Of a stretch of DNA of 64,000 nt, positions 1 to 9,200 are shown piece by piece. Every line of letters begins with the position of its first letter. Position 1 is the stretch's first letter. Position numbers and translations under genes: made by a program. The notes beneath the pieces are model-generated. The model searched no databases. It was not told where the DNA came from and was given only the letters and a program-made list of their open reading frames with translations. This DNA comes from Bacteroidaceae bacterium. Lineage in GTDB: Bacteria > Bacteroidota > Bacteroidia > Bacteroidales > Bacteroidaceae. The DNA lies in assembly GCA_017622815.1 (NCBI GenBank), contig JAGAQH010000001.1:1-64000 (forward strand). Direction: 5' to 3'.

Positions 1-41
1 CTCCATGATGACTCGTAGGAGGTGTTCCCGTTTTGCGAGTG

Positions 42-71
42 CAAAGGTAAGACTTTTCTACAAACCGGCAA
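42..71 (-). promoter_or_regulatory. Bacteroidetes-type promoter for a gene left of the window
   Basis: Read on minus, TTG (71-69) is followed after 19 nt by TACCTTTG (49-42), an exact match to the Bacteroidetes primary sigma consensus TTG-N19-21-TAnnTTTG. It points out of the window. Confidence 0.6.
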
Positions 72-173
72 AGGATTGGGAAAGATTTTTTAAGAAAAAA
101 GCGAAAAAGAGAGGCAGGAAGGGGGATAAATGGCGGGAGGAGGGGGGGATATACCTTATTATATAATATATAG

Positions 174-375
174 GGAACGGAAAACGGAAAACGGAAAACG
201 GAAAACTAGCATACCCCCTCCGTCGCTTCGCTCCTCGTCGCCCCTGTCTCAGGGGGACATAGGAAACGGAAAACGGAACCGACGCAGGAAGCGAGAGCAG
301 AGGAAATGCATTTACTCTGCCGAGCAACAAGGAGGAAAAGACCGCGAAGCGGGATTAAATCGGAAAAACTGTGCC
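174..375. repeat. Mosaic intergenic repeat (GGAAAACGG run + CCCCTGTCTCAGGGGGAC element)
   Basis: GGAAAACGG is repeated in tandem, followed by a GC-rich element with the hairpin-forming CCCCTGTCTCAGGGG, another GGAAAACGG run, then AAGCGAGAGCAGAGG and a nested palindrome around AAATGCATTT. The same modules recur near 11.3, 16.0, 24.3, 56.5 and 57.1 kb. No coding potential or transposase is associated. Confidence 0.7.
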
Positions 376-439
376 ACTCGGCAGAATAAATTCTTGCAAG
401 GAGCGCAGAGGTATGGGGAACGGAACTATGGCAATATGA

Positions 440-712
440 CTATGTGCGTATGCAGAGGTATGCGCCGAGGGCGAGTTGGAGGAAGAGGAGCAGGGGCACT
501 CCATATTGGAACTTCTTGTGCATGGTCTTGTGGTGCCATACCTTCATGCCGAGCCATGCCCCAAGGCTTCCGCCAATGGCGGCAAGCAGGAGCAGGGTGG
601 ATTCGGGTATGCGCCACTTTCCCCTTTTGGCTTTTAGTTTGTCAATGCCGTACACGAGGAAGGTGGCGGCATTGACAAACACAAGATACGCGGAAATAAC
701 GGAAGTCATCAT
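440..712 (-). CDS. DUF1294 family small membrane protein
   Basis: A 90-residue protein beginning MMTSVISAYLVF. It has three hydrophobic segments (about residues 3-19, 32-47 and 66-84) and the family-typical stretch YGIDKLKAKRGKWRIPE followed by LLLLAAIGGSLGAWLGM and the H-K-T-x-H-K-F region, all seen in DUF1294 inner-membrane proteins. The biochemical function of the family is unknown. The start overlaps the stop of the upstream flavin reductase gene by an ATGA tetranucleotide, so the two are translationally coupled. A longer frame upstream is only the shadow of that gene. Confidence 0.85.
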   Translation of the reverse strand: MMTSVISAYLVFVNAATFLVYGIDKLKAKRGKWRIPESTLLLLAAIGGSLGAWLGMKVWHHKTMHKKFQYGVPLLLFLQLALGAYLCIRT

Positions 713-1272
713 TTCAGTTTCTTGCCGTCGGCAAAGGCATTGCCTATGCGCTCGCCCAGGGCGAGATAGCCATGATGCACGGGGTCGTAGGTGATGAGTT
801 GCATTTTCTCCACATCGGGTTTGCCATCGGCACCAACGTACTTCTCGTCCACGAGGATGTTGACTATCTCCGCCACTATGTTGTAGCCGTCCGGAGTTTC
901 GTCTATCTTGCGGAGGATGCGACATTCCAGCGTCATGGGGAAATCCGTGAACACCGGGGCGTCCACGTTCTCGGCCTTCACGGCTGTCCAGCCAGTCTTC
1001 TGCATCTTCTCGGAGTCGTTCTTGGCACTGACGATACCCACGAAGTCCGATGCCACCATAGTGTCCCGGGTGGCAAAGGCCACGGTAAATTCATTGCAAC
1101 GTGCCAGGTTCTCCGTTGTGGCATGCGTGCCCATGCAGATCATGATCTCCTTGGCGTCCCATTGTCCTCCCCAAGCCGCATTCATGGCGTTTGGGGTTCC
1201 GTCGGCATTGTATGTGCCGATGATAAGCACCGGTTGTGGGAGCACCCACGGTTTTTGTCCAAAACTTTTCAT
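709..1272 (-). CDS. Flavin reductase family protein (FMN-binding split barrel)
   Basis: A 187-residue protein of the DIM6/NTAB flavin reductase-like family. The N-terminal part has the usual run QPVLIIGTYNADGTPNAMNA followed by AAWGGQWD, and the core includes THATTENLARCNEFTVAF, where FMN phosphate and isoalloxazine contacts lie in relatives. Length matches the family. It presumably transfers electrons from NAD(P)H to flavin, or acts as a flavoprotein reductase on an unknown substrate. It sits in a three-gene minus-strand operon, 23 bp after the RibD-like reductase gene and overlapping the DUF1294 gene by 4 bp, so a shared redox role is inferred. Confidence 0.85.
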   Translation of the reverse strand: MKSFGQKPWVLPQPVLIIGTYNADGTPNAMNAAWGGQWDAKEIMICMGTHATTENLARCNEFTVAFATRDTMVASDFVGIVSAKNDSEKMQKTGWTAVKAENVDAPVFTDFPMTLECRILRKIDETPDGYNIVAEIVNILVDEKYVGADGKPDVEKMQLITYDPVHHGYLALGERIGNAFADGKKLK

Positions 1273-1295
1273 ATTCTGTAGTCTGTAGGTCGGTT

Positions 1296-1964
1296 CTATA
1301 AAGTATATCTTGCCCAGATGGTTTCGCCCATCTTCTCCACACTTGCCAACCGGAGTTTGGCTGGAGGGACGTCCGTGTCCAAACCGTCAAAAGCGGCGGC
1401 CATGCCCTTGCGCCCGTCAATGCCGGGGCACCACATCATGCTCACCTCGTCCAGCAAGCCTGCCTGGAGGAATGCCCCGTTGATGTGTCCCCCGCCGGTC
1501 ACGCTCAGGCGCTCCACGCCAAACTCTCCATAGAGCAATTCCATGGCCCTGGGCAGGTCTATGCTCCCCTGCCCCGCCGCTATCCATGAAATATGCTGGC
1601 GGGTAAGGGTATCGAGATATTCCTTCGGGCAATCCCGGGAAGTGATGACCAGCAGAGGCATCCCGTCGTACTGGTTATGTCCCCATCGCAATTTTCCCAT
1701 CGTGTCTATGGCCACGAGGTAGCCTTTTGTCTTTATCGCCACATGGCACTGCTCCTGCCCTATCGGTTCCGTACTTTCCGCCACGAAGGGTTCCGGCAAG
1801 GCATAGTGCATCTGCATCGTCACCCTGCCCATCAGCATGGAGGGGCAGTTCAACTGTTCCAGAGCCTCGTAGTATTCATTTCCTCCCTCTATCTGTTCCG
1901 TCACATCGCAATCTATGCGTCCGTCCAGCAGCGACATCATGTGACATATTATATATGGTTTCAT
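1296..1964 (-). CDS. RibD C-terminal/dihydrofolate reductase-like family protein
   Basis: A 222-residue protein beginning MKPYIICHMMSLLDGRID, the typical opening of RibD C-terminal domain (pyrimidine reductase-like) proteins. It continues with a substrate-region PSMLMGRVTMQ and the NADPH-binding LSVTGGGHINGAFLQAGLLDE near the C terminus. It has no deaminase domain, so it is a stand-alone reductase of unknown substrate rather than riboflavin RibD. The start at 1964 was chosen because a TACCTTTG -7 element lies about 32 nt upstream; the longer frame runs through that promoter. First gene of the operon with the flavin reductase and DUF1294 genes. Confidence 0.85.
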   Translation of the reverse strand: MKPYIICHMMSLLDGRIDCDVTEQIEGGNEYYEALEQLNCPSMLMGRVTMQMHYALPEPFVAESTEPIGQEQCHVAIKTKGYLVAIDTMGKLRWGHNQYDGMPLLVITSRDCPKEYLDTLTRQHISWIAAGQGSIDLPRAMELLYGEFGVERLSVTGGGHINGAFLQAGLLDEVSMMWCPGIDGRKGMAAAFDGLDTDVPPAKLRLASVEKMGETIWARYTL

Positions 1965-1995
1965 TGTTTCTTTCCTTATTAAACTAATACTGATG

Positions 1996-2003
1996 CAAAG
2001 GTA
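1996..2003 (-). promoter_or_regulatory. -7 element of the RibD-like/flavin reductase operon
   Basis: TACCTTTG on minus, 32 nt before the chosen ATG. No properly spaced TTG was found for the -33 element. Confidence 0.5.
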
Positions 2004-2224
2004 CGGAAAAAATACACAATATCGCGGTAAATTGCCCCCAAATTGGTATCTTGCACCAGACGCTTTGTGCCCGTCGGCGGAATTGCGCGCCATGCTGGTT
2101 CAAGTGGCGCCATATCCGCAACACATACCTTTTTCACACCCCAAAGATAAGGTGATTAAGTAAATGCAACAAGGTTTTTAGCAACATTTTCATGGCATCC
2201 CCTGTATTTGGGGATACCCTTTGC

Positions 2225-2255
2225 TTGGAAGTTCTCTGCATTATTCTTAACTTTG
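2225..2255 (+). promoter_or_regulatory. Promoter of the 95-residue gene next to the CRISPR array
   Basis: TTG (2225-2227), 20 nt, then TAACTTTG (2248-2255): a full consensus promoter with a predicted start near 2260. Confidence 0.6.
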
Positions 2256-2331
2256 AGGTGGAAATATCCAACCTTTGCCCCCGAAGGCATCAGAAAGGCA
2301 AGAAAACAACCCCTTTAAACAGCATTACGAC

Positions 2332-2619
2332 ATGAGCACAGAAGAGGTAATCAAATTCAAGGACATAGAGACAGGCGACGAGATCTTCTATTTCAATGTT
2401 TCCGACATGGTCATCCACAAAGTGGAGGTGTACAACACCCTCAGGACCATACGTCTCGTACAACTCAACACGAGCCATGGCAGTTTCGTGGTGGACGCCA
2501 ACAGGTCATCATGCGGCCTCGACTCCGAAGACACCTGGAAGAATCCCCAGATCTACGTAGCCACCTCGGAGGAGATCATAGAAAGGTGGAAAAAGAGGAT
2601 TGAGGAAAAGAGGAAATAG
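2332..2619 (+). CDS. Hypothetical protein adjacent to the CRISPR array
   Basis: A 95-residue soluble protein beginning MSTEEVIKFKDIETGDEIFY. It appears mostly beta in the first two thirds and ends in a charged helix rich in Lys and Glu (ERWKKRIEEKRK). I do not recognise the family. An in-frame TTG at 2275 would add 19 residues, but the ATG at 2332 gives a more protein-like start. It has its own promoter at 2225-2255. The stop lies 52 bp before CRISPR repeat 1, and the last codons run into the region where a degenerate terminal repeat would lie. A link to CRISPR function is not supported by anything beyond position. Confidence 0.65.
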   Translation: MSTEEVIKFKDIETGDEIFYFNVSDMVIHKVEVYNTLRTIRLVQLNTSHGSFVVDANRSSCGLDSEDTWKNPQIYVATSEEIIERWKKRIEEKRK

Positions 2620-2629
2620 AGGTCATAGA

Positions 2630-2671
2630 GGCAAAAACAATGGCTATTGCATGGGACACGCTTCGCTCTTT
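2630..2671 (+). repeat. Degenerate terminal CRISPR repeat end plus 30-nt spacer-like sequence
   Basis: GGCAAAAACAAT at 2630-2641 is identical to the last 12 nt of the CRISPR repeat, and exactly 30 nt separate it from repeat 1 at 2672. Thirty nt is the standard spacer length here. The rest of this repeat (2595-2629) has decayed or been replaced by the 3' end of the upstream gene. Confidence 0.6.
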
Positions 2672-4793
2672 GTTGTGAATTGCTTTCGAATTAGTATCTT
2701 TGCAGTGGCAAAAACAATATAATCTTCGCAATCGTCTTGATACCAACGGTTGTGAATTGCTTTCGAATTAGTATCTTTGCAGTGGCAAAAACAATAGGCA
2801 CTGCGTGCGCGAGTCCATGCGGGGTGTTGTGAATTGCTTTCGAATTAGTATCTTTGCAGTGGCAAAAACAATTTGTACCATGTAGATATATATTTGAACT
2901 CGTTGTGAATTGCTTTCGAATTAGTATCTTTGCAGTGGCAAAAACAATGCCAAGATACTCAGTACCGTATTTGTAGATGTTGTGAATTGCTTTCGAATTA
3001 GTATCTTTGCAGTGGCAAAAACAATTTTAAGGTTTGGGGTCTTCATCTTTTAGATGTTGTGAATTGCTTTCGAATTAGTATCTTTGCAGTGGCAAAAACA
3101 ATCCTGATAAAGCTGACGATTTCTCGCATCCTGTTGTGAATTGCTTTCGAATTAGTATCTTTGCAGTGGCAAAAACAATAGTGTACCGTAAATAGCGTCA
3201 TATAAATAGGTTGTGAATTGCTTTCGAATTAGTATCTTTGCAGTGGCAAAAACAATTACCGTATTTGTAACGCATGTCTTCCTTCTGTTGTGAATTGCTT
3301 TCGAATTAGTATCTTTGCAGTGGCAAAAACAATAGAACTTGCGCACGAACCTGTCTAACTGGAGTTGTGAATTGCTTTCGAATTAGTATCTTTGCAGTGG
3401 CAAAAACAATATTTTTGTGGTGTTTTGCTTTGTCCATTCCGTTGTGAATTGCTTTCGAATTAGTATCTTTGCAGTGGCAAAAACAATTCGAGGTAGACAA
3501 GGGCAACACTTCGGTAGTTGTGAATTGCTTTCGAATTAGTATCTTTGCAGTGGCAAAAACAATGAATCTATGCCCTTTTAAGATGCCTATGTTGTTGTGA
3601 ATTGCTTTCGAATTAGTATCTTTGCAGTGGCAAAAACAATAAACAATGAGCGCACCTTCAACACGCGCAAGTTGTGAATTGCTTTCGAATTAGTATCTTT
3701 GCAGTGGCAAAAACAATATAAATGATAACTTGATACATAATTGTGTTGTTGTGAATTGCTTTCGAATTAGTATCTTTGCAGTGGCAAAAACAATTCTGTG
3801 CCTCACTCGCAATGAGTGAAGCACGTTGTGAATTGCTTTCGAATTAGTATCTTTGCAGTGGCAAAAACAATAAATTTTGCTTCGTCCGAAGGAATTAGCA
3901 AGTTGTGAATTGCTTTCGAATTAGTATCTTTGCAGTGGCAAAAACAATGCAAAAAAACTAATTCGTCGTTAGCTACGCGTTGTGAATTGCTTTCGAATTA
4001 GTATCTTTGCAGTGGCAAAAACAATCTCTGCGTTAAATTCACGGTCATCTTCATGGTTGTGAATTGCTTTCGAATTAGTATCTTTGCAGTGGCAAAAACA
4101 ATGCCGGAAAGTTGTTGGTTTCAACGCAGGAGTTGTGAATTGCTTTCGAATTAGTATCTTTGCAGTGGCAAAAACAATAAGGAGAGTATTTTTTTTACTC
4201 TCCTAATAGTTGTGAATTGCTTTCGAATTAGTATCTTTGCAGTGGCAAAAACAATTTGTTATGTTTTGATATGGAGATATACCCGTTGTGAATTGCTTTC
4301 GAATTAGTATCTTTGCAGTGGCAAAAACAATTTTCCCTAAGCAATAAAGATATGAAGACACGTTGTGAATTGCTTTCGAATTAGTATCTTTGCAGTGGCA
4401 AAAACAATGTTCTTATCTGGAAGGTATACAGCGACACCGTTGTGAATTGCTTTCGAATTAGTATCTTTGCAGTGGCAAAAACAATCTTTGACCAAATCTT
4501 TCCAACGTTGAACGGGTTGTGAATTGCTTTCGAATTAGTATCTTTGCAGTGGCAAAAACAATCAGTTTTGTTGGACTTGCTGAAGAAAAGAAGTTGTGAA
4601 TTGCTTTCGAATTAGTATCTTTGCAGTGGCAAAAACAATTTTTGTCGTTTCCGAAGTCTCGGTAAAGTCGTTGTGAATTGCTTTCGAATTAGTATCTTTG
4701 CAGTGGCAAAAACAATTACAAAGCCTATGCAGAGCAGCGCGATACTGTTGTGAATTGCTTTCGAATTAGTATCTTTGCAGTGGCAAAAACAAT
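2672..4793 (+). CRISPR. Type II-C CRISPR array: 28 repeats of 47 bp, 27 spacers
   Basis: I located 28 repeats by eye, starting at 2672 and then every 76 or 77 bp to 4747-4793. All look identical. The repeat starts GTTGTGAATTGC, contains TTCGAATTAG and TATCTTTG, and ends GTGGCAAAAACAAT. Twenty-three spacers are 30 nt and four are 29 nt (spacers 3, 11, 19 and 21). Orientation is plus, because the repeat 5' part pairs with the plus-strand tracrRNA anti-repeat at 10727-10745. Each repeat holds TTG at repeat positions 2-4 and TATCTTTG at 24-31, separated by 19 nt: a complete Bacteroidetes promoter that would start transcripts near the repeat 3' end and read through the following spacer. Long minus-strand frames across the array are translations of the repeat and are not genes. 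Confidence 0.99.
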
Positions 4794-4932
4794 ATAGTCT
4801 CAAGAACTATCTATATGACAATTGTTTACACAAGATATTAGAAAAGAAAAAACATTCGGTTTTTGCCTTACAAATAGGATGGTCGCCGTGAAAAGCACCA
4901 TCCTATTTCCATTAACTCCATTTAGGGGGGGA
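4794..4932. other. Candidate CRISPR leader between array and cas2
   Basis: This 139-bp AT-rich stretch separates the last perfect repeat from the cas2 stop. It holds an AAAAAAC/GTTTTT inverted repeat around 4847-4865 and a stronger hairpin at 4873-4907. Because the opposite end of the array carries the degenerate repeat, this side is the likely site of spacer acquisition, an inference consistent with its proximity to cas1-cas2. Confidence 0.45.
4873..4907. terminator. Hairpin between CRISPR array and cas2 (convergent terminator)
   Basis: AATAGGATGGT (4873-4883) and ACCATCCTATT (4897-4907) form a perfect 11-bp stem with a 13-nt loop. It lies between the converging array and cas operon. On minus it is followed by TTGTAAGG, a weak U tract, so it may work for both strands. 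Confidence 0.6.
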
Positions 4933-5265
4933 TTAGAACAGCTCTAACTGAACACCATCTGCAAAATGTGGCATCGTCTTTTGTCCATGATACAAAAGCA
5001 TACTTCCAAATTGTTTGTCCGTTATTGTCATTATACCTACTTTCCCGAATTCAGGCAACATTGTCTTTACACGGCGCACATGTGCCTCTGCATTTTCACA
5101 ACTTGCACAATGCCTGATGTAAATGGAGAATTGAAACATAGTGAAACCATCTCGTTGCAAATCCTTGCGAAACTTAGCGGCTGCTTTTTGATCACGTTTT
5201 GTTTCAGTTGGAAGGTCAAAAAATACAAGTACCCACATAACTCTATATTTACTGAAACGTTCCAT
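4933..5265 (-). CDS. cas2: CRISPR-associated endonuclease Cas2
   Basis: A 110-residue protein starting [19 protein letters not shown]. The beta-1 strand with its conserved Asp (FFDLPTETK) is the Cas2 hallmark, and the length fits type II Cas2. In the adaptation complex Cas2 dimers bridge two Cas1 dimers. The start at 5265 is chosen because AAAGGAGG, an unusually good ribosome binding site for this genome, lies just upstream; a longer frame runs back into cas1. It is the last gene of the minus-strand cas9-cas1-cas2 operon, 14 bp after cas1. Confidence 0.96.
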   Translation of the reverse strand: MERFSKYRVMWVLVFFDLPTETKRDQKAAAKFRKDLQRDGFTMFQFSIYIRHCASCENAEAHVRRVKTMLPEFGKVGIMTITDKQFGSMLLYHGQKTMPHFADGVQLELF

Positions 5266-5279
5266 ACTACCTCCTTTTT

Positions 5280-6218
5280 CTATCTCTCCGGGTATGCGAC
5301 TTTGCGCAGTTCTCCACTGAAGCACTTGTAAAGAGAAGCTGTAGTTTGAGTAACCCCAACCATCAACGGACTCTTCCTGCCTCCTATAACTACATCTAAA
5401 GTAGGAATTAGCAACAACTCTGCCTTCCATGCCTTTGACAAATCTTCAGATGGCAATCCATGTTTTTGCGTTAGCTGGAAGACATATTCATCCACGTATG
5501 GCCGATAAGGTTCCATTATGTCATCAGCAAGACAATAAGCATTGTATCTATTGTGGTGATGAATACCAAGTGTAGGCAACATACCACTGGAAACCAAAGC
5601 ACGTGCAACTATTGCACGCAAAATGGCATAACCATAATTTAGGGCATTGTTGGGTGGCAGCCCCTCACGGTCACGGGTAAAACCATCTATGTGGAGTCCA
5701 AACAAGTAACGCCAGTAGTAGGCTGCAGCCCTTCCTTCGAAATTATCTGGGTCTCCACTACGTACGTCCTTTGCCCATGCTTTCAAACAACCCACCTCTG
5801 CCTTTCTACACGTTGCAAGAACTGCTGCCTGGTTGCTTATCTTTGCCTGAATGGTTTGTTGCCATAACTGCTTCTTCAACGGCAATGAAGCATCAATCTG
5901 GTCGCGGAAACGTTCGCTTTGGGTGGTATTGCCGCTAAGCGGTAGCATCAACCCAACTGGCATACTACGTTGGTCGCAAGTGATTATGGCACAATTATTC
6001 GCAAGCAAAGCCTCCATTGCTCCCGTTGTTATGGTGATACGCTGATTATCGAGCACTACCACCCCAATGTCTTCAATTGGTTTGGTTACCTGCGTCTGAA
6101 CCTTGAACGATTCTGGTAAAGTGTCATTCTTCTCTACCTCGGGCAATTTGATTACCAGTTGGGCATTCTTTAACGAGAGATAGGCCGGATTGCCGAAATA
6201 AAGGGTTTTCTTAATCAT
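5280..6218 (-). CDS. cas1: CRISPR-associated integrase Cas1 (type II)
   Basis: A 312-residue protein starting [16 protein letters not shown], of type II Cas1 length. The three metal-binding residues of Cas1 are visible as E161 ([11 protein letters not shown]), H220 or H221 ([12 protein letters not shown]) and E236 ([10 protein letters not shown]). It catalyses integration of spacers at the leader-repeat junction with Cas2. The start at 6218 is preferred over a longer frame that would run through the inter-cistronic hairpin at 6252-6284. No cas4 or csn2 follows, which with the Cas9 type makes this a II-C locus. Confidence 0.97.
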   Translation of the reverse strand: MIKKTLYFGNPAYLSLKNAQLVIKLPEVEKNDTLPESFKVQTQVTKPIEDIGVVVLDNQRITITTGAMEALLANNCAIITCDQRSMPVGLMLPLSGNTTQSERFRDQIDASLPLKKQLWQQTIQAKISNQAAVLATCRKAEVGCLKAWAKDVRSGDPDNFEGRAAAYYWRYLFGLHIDGFTRDREGLPPNNALNYGYAILRAIVARALVSSGMLPTLGIHHHNRYNAYCLADDIMEPYRPYVDEYVFQLTQKHGLPSEDLSKAWKAELLLIPTLDVVIGGRKSPLMVGVTQTTASLYKCFSGELRKVAYPER

Positions 6219-6251
6219 AAGCGTTACTTTTAAGTGAAACCTATATAAAAG

Positions 6252-6284
6252 ATTATGAGCCACTGCAATGCAATGGCTCATAAT
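6252..6284 (-). promoter_or_regulatory. Hairpin in the cas9-cas1 intergenic region
   Basis: Perfect 11-bp inverted repeat ATTATGAGCCA/TGGCTCATAAT with an 11-nt loop, in the 78-bp gap between the cas9 stop and the cas1 start. In minus-strand RNA it is followed by CUUUUAUAUAGG. It could be a leaky terminator or a processing site separating cas9 from cas1-cas2 expression. I see no TAnnTTTG promoter of its own for cas1. Confidence 0.6.
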
Positions 6285-6296
6285 ACATTTCTTTGC

Positions 6297-9200
6297 TTAG
6301 TATTCCCCAACTTGAACGATCCTACCAAGGTGATCAATTCGAACCTTGACTATCGTAGAAGCAAAAGATAAAGATTTAAATTGCTTATATGTCACCTCCT
6401 TTAAACTCTTTATGTCTGCAACTGATGTTTCTAAATGATGTCTAAACTTATAATCTCTTACACAACTATTTCCATACATAACCTTAGATATTGTCTGCAC
6501 CCTAAACAGATTCGGACTTATCAACGCATAATTATCAGGATCCATCAAATCCACTTCCTTGGGGTCAAAGCCTGTTTGGGGATTAGGAAATACAAAGCAC
6601 TCATTTTGCTTCATCGAATAGAGGAACTTCCACCCCTCATCGCTCCGATAGCCTTTATCTACGACAGGCAAACCCTGATTCACTCTTTCAACCACCTCAT
6701 AGAAAGACACTACACGTTCTTCCAATTCATATAGAGGTTGGTCATTATCATCATATGCCTGCATGCCGTTCTTGTCAAGCACGGGCTTGCAATATATGGC
6801 TACATGATGGTTATTACCTGTGTTTACAAAATCTACAGGTACCGGAACTCCATCACTTCCGAGTATGGGACGTCCATCCTTATCGCGTTTATCATGCAAA
6901 GCCTGTGCGTTGCTGATGCCATAGATGGTTACTCGCTTTATACTTATCCCTTTCTCCTTATTCAACCAAATGGGGTTTTCATCAAGGTTTGAGAAAGCCT
7001 TCTTGGCATCACCACCATATTCCATGAGCCTATCCTGCAATACCTGCCTGATTCGTACATCCACCACCTTATCAATTTTTAGGTCTGGTGCTATCTGCTT
7101 GCGTACTGTATAATATCTTTCCTGGCTAACGGTTTTTACCTTGGGCGGTACAGACTCTATGTGCATTTCGTCTAACCAAATCGGATTCTTGTCAAGCGAG
7201 TTCTTGCCCGTAAAGGCTTTTTTGGCATCACCTCCGAATTGAGACAACCTTTGCAACAAGGCCTCTCTATAACGACGAGCGCATACAGACATTATCTTGC
7301 CTTCAGTGAAGGACGCATTGACCTTTTCTTCTCGTGTCACATATTCAAGATGACTTCCATATACTGTTTCAAGATGTAACTGTCCCCTTGGCGTCAATTG
7401 AACTTTAGAAATTGTACCACGGTTCTTAGTTCTTACCTTATTTATATTCTGTGTAGCGACCTTATTCTTGGCCTTTATTGACACAAGAATATTGCCGAGG
7501 TGCCTCTTGGCCTCCAAACGCAGTTCACTTAATGGTATTGGAGATATGGCACGTCCATCCTTGAAGTATGCCGTCTTTATGGCATACTCATTTGAATCTG
7601 CATGGAAACTTGCATTTTTATGGTTAAAATACTGTATAAAGACAGGTTTTGTGAAAGCAACCGTCAAGGCGTCCATCGCATGATGACGATGGTCATTGCG
7701 TTTTGTCCAATCCTTGATCCTACCAATACGATGTCCATCATGGTTGGTATAATACTCCACATTTCCTACTGCTTCGTATTTGCCCCAGTTAAGTTCCTTT
7801 AGCACATCCACCAATTCCCAATCCTGACGCAACTGGTCGGTAACGGCACCTGTAGTTGGTACTACGCTACGACAGATTTGGTTCAACATGGCCAATGCCT
7901 TCTTGGCAATGTATTGGGTATTGCGGAGGTCACGATCTATGAAGCCATCAGGGATTTCCCGTTCTGGCATCTTAAGTTTCCTCAACTTGGTACGCTGATT
8001 GGCAAAAATGCTCTCACAAGTATTGAGGTAGCGTTGCAAACCTTCTTCTCCGTAAGTTTCGGACACATAATCATAAGCCGTTTTGTTTCCCTTATCCAAA
8101 TTAACACTACGATACTCCAATGTCTTATTAGAGAAGGAATCATCAAACAAACGTGCCTTGGGAATGATATGTTCTATGTCGATCTCCTTAGAAAACAACA
8201 TTTCTGTTGGAATATACCTATTGGAATATAGCGTTTTATAACCATTTTTCTTCAGTTCTTTGTAAAGCCGATAACGAATCACATCATTGCGAGTCGGGTT
8301 GGGAATATTGAATTCCTTTATGAGAATTTCTCTATCCTTATTGCGTTCATCCGTAGAGCGCGATATTGCCTTAGTTAGTGCCTCACGCTCCTTCTGGTTC
8401 TTTTTTAGTTCTCGCGCCAACTCCACCCTAATCTCGTCTGGACGACCATACGTGGCGATAATTTCGTTAACCACATTGACCATCTGATTCAAAATCTTCT
8501 CCACAACAGGATTACGCAGAGAGTTTTTGGGAAGAATCTCCAATTTATCCAAAAGTTCCTTTGCCGCAATCTCTTCCTTTGTCAAAGAAGAGGCAGAATG
8601 TCTATATCCGGCCAAACCACAAGCCTCATCATAGCGGTTGCCTTCCTTCATATATGGCAATATCTTTTTGATTGCCTTGGCACTAAGGTTGCCATAGTCA
8701 CTGGCCAAAGAAACATTGGCAAGCAATTGGGCATATTCCTCGTCACAATTTAGGATTACAGATATTTTCTTCAACAGGTTCTCATCACCTGTACGAGAAC
8801 TGTCCCCTTCAAAAGAATAAAGCAAATGCCAGAGATTGTAGAAGGGTTGCAGATGCAAACGAGAACCTTCTGATATATCCATTTCAATATCCAACACATC
8901 GGTATTCCACCCCAAAGCATCAAAGACAGCCCTTACTTGTTGCTTGATTTCCGATGCAGAACAGGTAAAGTCTATGGGGTCATGTCCCGACAAATCCAGC
9001 ATGGCACTGAATGCCTTGTACAATGCCGCACCCGTCTCATGTCCGCTGACCTTTTCATAATTCAAATCCATGCCGGTTGAAGTCCCGAACAATGTCTTCA
9101 GAACCTGTGCCTTGGTCATGCTTTCTCTTACGGAAAGTTCCTCTGCCAACAGTTGTTTTTCCTCAATGGTCAGTTCTCTCCGCCCATTGAATTCCAACTC

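Larger units (their letters stand above)
1..439. other. Intergenic region at left edge with promoter and repeats
   Basis: No convincing gene lies here. Open frames on both strands are low-complexity translations of repeats. The stretch holds a minus-strand promoter near 42-71, GGAAAACGG runs at about 174-206, a CATACCCCCTCCG...CAGGGGGAC element at about 209-260 and an AAGCGAGAGCAGAGG element at about 289-350. A minus-strand ATG at 4-6 lies downstream of the promoter and could begin a gene that leaves the window, but only two codons are visible. Confidence 0.7.

Noticed and set aside
2332-2619. The gene beside the array as a new cas accessory gene
   Set aside because: It lies at what appears to be the old end of the array, has its own promoter and no recognised domain; proximity alone is not enough.
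3152-4803. Minus-strand open frames with the recurring peptide CFCHCKDTNSKAIHN
   Set aside because: They are translations of the CRISPR repeat in frames that stay open by chance; the array is non-coding.
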